The position numbers and the translations under genes were made by a program. The notes under the pieces were generated by a model. That model worked only from the letters and a program-made list of their open reading frames with translations. It was not told the DNA's origin and made no database searches. A stretch of DNA of 9,922 nt, taken from contig VGRA01000057.1 in assembly GCA_016875515.1 (NCBI GenBank), positions 1 through 9,922 on the forward strand, in the 5' to 3' direction. Below, one piece after another: positions 1 through 6,000 of the stretch. The stretch is from Deltaproteobacteria bacterium. Lineage in GTDB: Bacteria > Myxococcota > Myxococcia > Myxococcales > Myxococcaceae. The first letter of the stretch is position 1. Every line of letters begins with the position of its first letter.

Positions 1-8
1 TCCCGGAG

Positions 9-20
9 TCACCCGGGTGA
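9..20. repeat. Perfect 12-bp palindrome TCACCCGGGTGA
   Basis: Positions 9-20 read TCACCCGGGTGA, which equals its own reverse complement; the flanking bases (8 and 21) do not extend the symmetry. It lies 63 bp past the stop codon of the giant gene. It could be a protein-binding site belonging to the neighbouring gene outside the window, the closing part of a terminator region, or chance in GC-rich DNA. No function is claimed. Confidence 0.4.
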
Positions 21-34
21 GGGTGGTGGCGGCT

Positions 35-79
35 CAGCCGCGGGGCAGCAGGCGGCCACGGCAAGCGCCGCCGCGGCTG
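35..79 (-). terminator. Candidate stem-loop terminator of the giant gene
   Basis: CAGCCGCGG at 35-43 and CCGCGGCTG at 71-79 are perfect reverse complements. The stem can extend inward past one unpaired base with GGC (44-46) against GCC (67-69). On the minus strand the hairpin begins four bases after the TGA stop codon (84-86), where an intrinsic terminator or 3'-end stabilising hairpin would sit. There is no T-run on the minus strand after the hairpin, so it is not a textbook Rho-independent terminator; a U-less hairpin or a Rho-assisted end is possible. The strength of the stem is seen; the termination role is inferred. Confidence 0.4.
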
Positions 80-83
80 GGTG

Positions 84-3000
84 TCAGTTGGTCACCGAGC
101 CGTCCGCGGCGCACCCGTTCGAGCCGGAAGGCGCGCAGGTGGAGGCCGCGGACGTGCTGCCGGTGCCCACGGCGGTGATGGCGCTGACCTTGAAGAGGTA
201 GGCTGGTCCCGAGTTGAGCCCTGACACGCGCGCCGTGGTGGCGTTGCTGCCGGTGTTCGCGGTCCGCACGGTGTAGGCGCCCCCGTTCTCCGAGGCCTCG
301 ATCTGGTACCCGGTGATGGAGCCCGTGAACCCGGCCGCGGGTGCCGTCCAGCTGAGATCCGTGGAGTTGGCGTTGAACCGCGTGGCAGTCACCGCCGTCG
401 GGGCGCCGGGAAGCACGCCCACGGTCTTGGAGGCCGAGGGGCTGGAGGTGCCCGAGGTGCCCACCGCGTTCGTTGCGGTCACCGTCACCGTGTACGCCGT
501 CCCGTTGGACAGCCCGGTGATGTTGCACGCGGCACTCGCGCCGGAGCAGGTGGCGCCGCCCGGGTTGGCCGTGGCGGTGTAGAGGGTCACCGTGTTGACG
601 CCGCCGCCCTGGTTGGCTGGGGGCGTCCAGTACACGTTCAAGGTGCCAGAGGTGCCGTTGGTGGTGGTGACGGAGGTGGGGGCACCCGGCACCGTGCCCA
701 CGGTCTTCGCCGCGGAGGCCGTGCTGGCCGCGCTGCCCCCGGCGTTGTTGGAGGCCACCACCGTCACCGTGTACGCAATCCCGTCCGTCAGGCTGGTGAT
801 GTTGCAGGTGGTGCTGGTGGTGGAGCAGGTGCCGCTGCCCACCGCGGGGGGCACCGCGACAGCCGTGGCCACGTACTGCACCGTTCCGCCGCCCGTGCCG
901 TTTGTGCTCGCGTTCCAGGCGGGGGCGAGCGTCCCGGCCGTGCCGTTGGTGACGCCCGTGAGGGCCGGCACGGTGGGGACGGTCCCGACCACCTTCGCCG
1001 CGGACGCGGAGGAGACGGACGAGGTGCCCACCGCGTTGGCAGCGGTGACGGTCACCGTGTAGGCGGTGCCGTTGCTCAGCCCCGTGACCGTGCAGCCGGG
1101 CGTCACCGGCGAGCCGCTGCTGCTCGTGCAGCTCCCGGAACCTGTTGCCGGAGCAACCGCCGTGGCAGTGGCCGTGTAACTGGTGACGGCGTTGGTGCCG
1201 CCGCCCAGGTTGGCAGGTGCTGCCCATGACACGGCGAGTTGGGTGCTGGTGCCGTTGGTGGTGAGCACGCTGGTGGGGGCATCCGGCGCCGTGCCCACCG
1301 TCTTACCCGGGCTGGCCGCGGTGGCGGCGCTGGACCCAATGGCGCTGGTTGCCACCACGGTGACGGTGTACGCCGTCCCGTCCGCCAGGCTGCCAATGGA
1401 GCAGGAGGTGGAGGTGCTGCTGCAGGTCCCGCTGCCCGTGCCCGGCGCGACGGCGGTAGCGGTGGCGGTGTAGGTGACGGTGCCGCCGCCCAGCCCGGCG
1501 CTGCCCGCGCTCCAGGAAACGGCGAGCGTGGACGCCGTGCCGTTGGTGACGTTCAGCGCGGTAGGCGTGGCCGGGGCCGTGCCCACCGTCCTCGCCGCGG
1601 AGGCCGACGAGGCGGAAGAGGTCCCGATCCCGTTGGTGGCGGTGACCGTCACCGTGTAGTCGGTCCCGTTCGCCAGCCCCGTGACCGTGCACGAGGGGGT
1701 GACGGGAGTGCCGGTGCTGGAGGTACACGACGCGGTTCCCGTCGCGGGGGCCACCGCGGTGGCCGTGGCGGTGTACGAGGTGATGGCGTTGGTGCCGCCG
1801 CCCTTGTTGGCGGGGGCGGTCCAGGTCACGGCCAGCTGCCCGCTGGTGCCGTTGGCGGCGGAGACGTTGGTGGGCGCGTCCGGGCTGGTGCCCACCGCCT
1901 TCGCGCTGGACGGGCCAGCAGCAGGGCTGGTGCCCGCGCCGTTGGAGGCCACCACCGTCACCGTGTAGCTGGTTCCGTCCGTGAGCCCGGTGATGTTGCA
2001 CGAGGTGCTGCTGCTGGGGCCGCACGATCCGCCGCCCGTCCCCGGCGCCACCGCGGTGGCCGTGGCGGTGTACTGGACCGTCCCGCCGCCCGTGCCTGCC
2101 GAACCGCCGGTCCACGAGACGCCGAGCGTCCCGGCGGTGCCGTTGGTGACCGTGATCCCCGTGGGCGCACCGGGCACCGTCCCCACCACCTTCGGGGCAG
2201 AGGCGGTGGAGGGGCCCGAGGTTCCAAGGGCGTTCGCGGCGGTCACGGCGACCGTGTAGGCCGTCGCGTCCGACAGCCCGGTGAGGGTGCAGCCTGCCAC
2301 CACCGGCGTCCCGCTGCTGCTGGTGCAGGTGGCCCCGCCCGGCGAGGCGGTGGCGGTGTACGAGGTGATGGCGTTGGTGCCGCCGCCCTTGTTGGCGGGG
2401 GCCACCCAGGACGCCGCCAACTGGCCCGTGGTGCCCCCCGTGAGGGTGACGCCCGTGGGCGCGTCCGGCGCGGTGCCCACCACCCTGGCCGCGGAGGCCG
2501 GGGAGGCGCTGCCGCTGCCCGCGGTGTTGGAGGCCACCACCGTCACCGTGTACTGCGCGCCGTCCGTCAGCCCCGTGATGTTGCAGGAGGGGGTGGGGGT
2601 GGAGGGGCAGCTCGCGCTCCCGGTGGCCGGGGCGACCGCCGTGGCCGTGGCGACGTAGGTGAGCGGGGCATTGCCCGCGTTGGACGTGCTTGCGGACCAG
2701 GACACGCCGAGCGTCCCGGCCGTTCCGTTCGTCACGTTGGGCGTGCCCGGCGCGGAGGGGACCGTTCCCACCGTCTTCGCGGCCGAGGCGGCAGACGCGG
2801 AGGACGTCCCGATGGCGTTGGTGGCGGTGACGGACACCGTGTAGGAGGTCCCATCGGACAGCCCGGTCAGGGTGCAGTTTGTGGCGGAGGTGGAGCACGT
2901 CCCGCCCGCCGGCGTGGTGGTGGCGGTGTAGCTGGTGATGGCGTTGGTGCCGCCGCCCTTGTTGAACGGGGCCGTCCAGGCCACGGACAGCTGGGCGCTG

Positions 3001-6000
3001 GTCCCGTTGGCCGCGGTGACGCCCGTGGGCGCGCCGGGGGCGGTGCCCACCGTGACGGCGGAGGAGGGCGAGGAGGCTGCGCTGCTGCCCGTGGCGTTCG
3101 AGGCGACCACGGTCACGGTATAGGCGGTGCCGTCCGAGAGCCCGGTCAGGGTGCAGGAAGTCCCGCTGCCGCTGCAGGTGGCGCTGCCGGTGCCCGGCGA
3201 GACGGCGCTGGCCGTGGCCACGTAGGACGTTGCGCCGCCAGAGCCCGAGCTGGAGGCGCCCCAGGTGACGCCCAGTTGGCCCGCCGTTCCGTTCGTGACG
3301 GTGGGCGTGCCGGGCGTCCCCGGGACGGTCCCCACCGTCTTCGAGGAAGAGGGGCCGGATGCCGCGCTGCTGCCCGCGGCGTTGGAGGCCACCACCGTCA
3401 CCGTGTAGGCGGTGCCATTGTTGAGGCCGCTGATGGCGCAGGAGGTGCCCGAGGTGGTGCAGGTCCCGGAGCCGGTGGCCGGCGCCACCGCGGTGGCCGT
3501 GGCGGTGTAGCTGGTGGGACCGCCGGTTCCGGCGGTGCTCGCCGTCCAGGAAACGTCCAGCGCGTTGCCGTTACCGTTCACCACGAGCGGTGCGCCGGGT
3601 ACGCCCGGGGCGCTGCCCGAGAGCTTCGCGGTGGAGGCGCTCGAGGCTGGGCCGGTGCCCACTGCGTTGGTGGCCGTCACCGTCACCGTGTAGGACACGC
3701 CGTCCGTGAGGCTGGAGATGCTGCAGGCGGCCGTGACGGGGCTGCCCGTGTTGGACGTGCACTTCTCTCCACCCGGGCTGGCCGTGGCGGTGTAGCTGGT
3801 GATGGCGTTGGTCCCGCCGCCCTTGTTGGCCGGTGCCGTCCAGGTCACCCCCAGGGTCCCGGCGGTCCCGCCGGTGGTGAGTACCGAGGTGGGGGCGTCC
3901 GGCACCGTCCCCACCGTCCTGGAGGGCGAGGGGCTGGCGTTCACCGACGTGCCGATGGCGTTCGTTGCGGCCACGGACACGGTGTACGCGGTCCCATTGG
4001 TCAACCCCGTCAGCGCGCACTGGGTCGTCACCGGGCTGCCCGTGTTCGCCGTGCAGGTGGCGCCGCCCGGGCTGGCGGTGGCGGTGTAGGAGGTGACGGC
4101 GTTGGTGCCTCCACCCTGGTTCACCGGAGCGGTCCAGGACACCGAGAGCGTCCCGGAGGTCCCGTTCACTGCCACCACGGAGGTGGGGGCGTCCGGGGCG
4201 GTTCCCACGGGGGACGGATCAGAAGGCGTGGAGGCAGGTCCGGTGCCGACGGCGTTCCTGGCGGTCACCTCCACCTGCCGGCTCGTGCCGTCTGCCAGCC
4301 CGGTGACCGTGCACGTCCGAGCGGGCGGGGTTGCGGTGCAGGTAGAAGCAGTCCCCACCACCGTGGCGGTGTAGAGCGTGGTCGCCACGCCCTGCGCCGC
4401 CGCCTCCTGCGCCCAGCTGACCCCCAGCGTCCCGGCCGTGCCCTTCGCGAGCGTCGGCTTGCCGGGCGCACCCGGGACGGTGCCCACCACCAGCGCCGCG
4501 GTGGCAGCGGACGCCGCCCCATTGCCGAGCCCGTTCTGGGCGAACACCTGCACCTGGTAGCTGCTGCCGTTGGTGAGCCCGGTAAGGGTGCAGGTGGTGG
4601 CGTTCGGGGTGGCCGTACAGCTGAAGCCCCCCGCAGTCGTGGAGGCCACGAAGCCGGTGAGCGGGGTGGTGCCACCGCCGGTGTTCACCGGGGCGGTCCA
4701 GGTGACCACGAGGGAACCGCTCGTCCCGTTCGCCGTGGCGACGTTCGTGGGCGCGCCCGGCACCCCGGCCGTGAGGCACTTGCTGCCGTCGCAGTAGGAG
4801 CCGGTCTCGCAGTCCTGGTCGTTCGCGCAGTTGCCGAGGCAGGCAGACGCGCCGTTGCAGAAGGTGCGGACGCACTCGTCGTCCGGATCCGTGCGGACCG
4901 GCACCGCGGTGCAGGTGCCGGTGCTGCCGGAGAGCTTGCACGAGCGGCAGGTCCCGGCGCAGTCCGAGTCACAGCAGACGCCGTCCGCGCAGGCGTTGGC
5001 CTGGCACTCGCCGTTGACGGTGCAGGACACGCCGCGGTCCTTGAAGCAGCTGGCGCTGCCGCTGCATGTGGTGTCACCGGCGCACTCGCTGGCGGGATCC
5101 GCGAACGCGGGGACGTTGACGCAGGTGCCCAACGTGCCGGCCACGTTGCAGGCCCGGCAGGTGCCGGTGCAGGTGGAGTCGCAGCAGACGCCGTCCGCGC
5201 AGAAGCCCGAGGCGCACTGGTTGCCCGCGGTACAGGTTGCCGCGGCGGACTTCTTCGAAATGCAAGTGCCGGTCAGGCAGTACAGCCCCGCCTTGCAGTG
5301 GCTGTCCGATCCGCAGGTGGCGTGGCACGCCGGGCTGCCGCTGCACAGGAGTTGGCCGCACTCGCTGCCGGGATCCGTGTTGGCGGGGATGGGGGTGCAG
5401 CTGCCCACCGCGCCCGTGACGTTGCAGGCCTGGCACGTCCCGCCACAGGCGCTGTTGCAGCACACCCCGTCCGTGCAGGAACCGGAGGTGCACTGGTTGG
5501 CGGCGCTGCACGCCTGTCCATTCGGCTTGCGGGGCAGGCACGCGCCGCCGTTGCAGTAGCTGTCTGCCTTGCAGTCGCCATCCACCGCGCACGCGGCGAG
5601 GCAGGCGTTGCTGCCATTGCACCAGGTGTTGCCACACTCGGACTCGGGATCCGTGATCAGCGGGTGGGGGCTGCACGTGCCCTCCTTGCCCGCCAGGTTG
5701 CAGGCGCGGCACGTCCCAGAGCACCCCGCGTCGCAGCACACCCCGTCCACGCAGTTACCGGACAGGCAGGTGGTGCCCGTGGTGCACGCGCCGCCCAGCG
5801 GGGACCTGGGCTGGCAGGTGCGGGAGGAGGGCGAGCCACCCGTGCAGTAGGACGTGGGCTTGCACCCGATGCCGGTGGGGCACGTGGCGTGGCACGCCCC
5901 CGTGCCGTTGCAGTAGTAGCCGCCGCAGTCGTCGCCGTAGTCGGTGCCGGCCGGGGACAGGGTGCAGGTGCCCAGCGCGTTGGGGACGTTGCACGCCTGG

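Larger units (their letters stand above)
1..83. other. Non-coding region downstream of the giant lipoprotein gene
   Basis: This stretch lies past the 3' end of the minus-strand giant gene and runs to the window edge. I see no supportable coding region in it. It contains an inverted repeat with 9-bp arms (35-43 and 71-79) and a separate perfect 12-bp palindrome (9-20), both described as their own entries. What lies beyond position 1 is unknown, so the orientation of the next gene cannot be stated. Confidence 0.6.
87..4763 (-). repeat. Sixteen tandem fibronectin type III domains
   Basis: Residues 1136-2694. Each unit runs from (V/A)PxAP through a strand with SW or TW, a TGL-(T/S)-(N/D)-G turn and YTVTV-x-A-(T/S)-N to the VGT linker. 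Domain boundaries in bases, in protein order: 4763-4479, 4478-4200, 4199-3906, 3905-3612, 3611-3327, 3326-3042, 3041-2763, 2762-2472, 2471-2178, 2177-1887, 1886-1578, 1577-1290, 1289-981, 980-693, 692-414, 413-87. Lengths are 93-103 residues, the last 109 including the tail. Two subtypes occur: A with GGGTNA(I/V)TSY and VTVTATN, B with TAVAPGTG and VTVVASN. Domains 1-15 each have a cysteine pair flanking a short loop; domain 16 is divergent and lacks it, having instead two cysteines in the tail. FN3 chains act as spacers or binding arrays; which applies here is unknown. Confidence 0.92.

Noticed and set aside
1303..2898. A 531-codon minus-strand frame overlapping the FN3 region in another phase
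   Set aside because: It is rich in His/Arg/Gly, has no plausible start signal, and lies fully inside the in-frame FN3 coding sequence; it is an out-of-phase shadow.
313..4374. Serial plus-strand open frames of about 60-150 codons with recurring VTVTVYAVP-like sequence
   Set aside because: They recur at the FN3 period because they are the antisense reading of the FN3 repeats. The apparent repeat protein family is an artefact of the sense-strand repeats.
87..4763. Recurring N-G-T sequons in the FN3 domains as possible N-glycosylation sites
   Set aside because: The NGT triplets fall in conserved FN3 turns and are explained by the fold. Bacterial N-glycosylation of this kind is restricted and usually needs an acidic residue at -2, which is not seen consistently.
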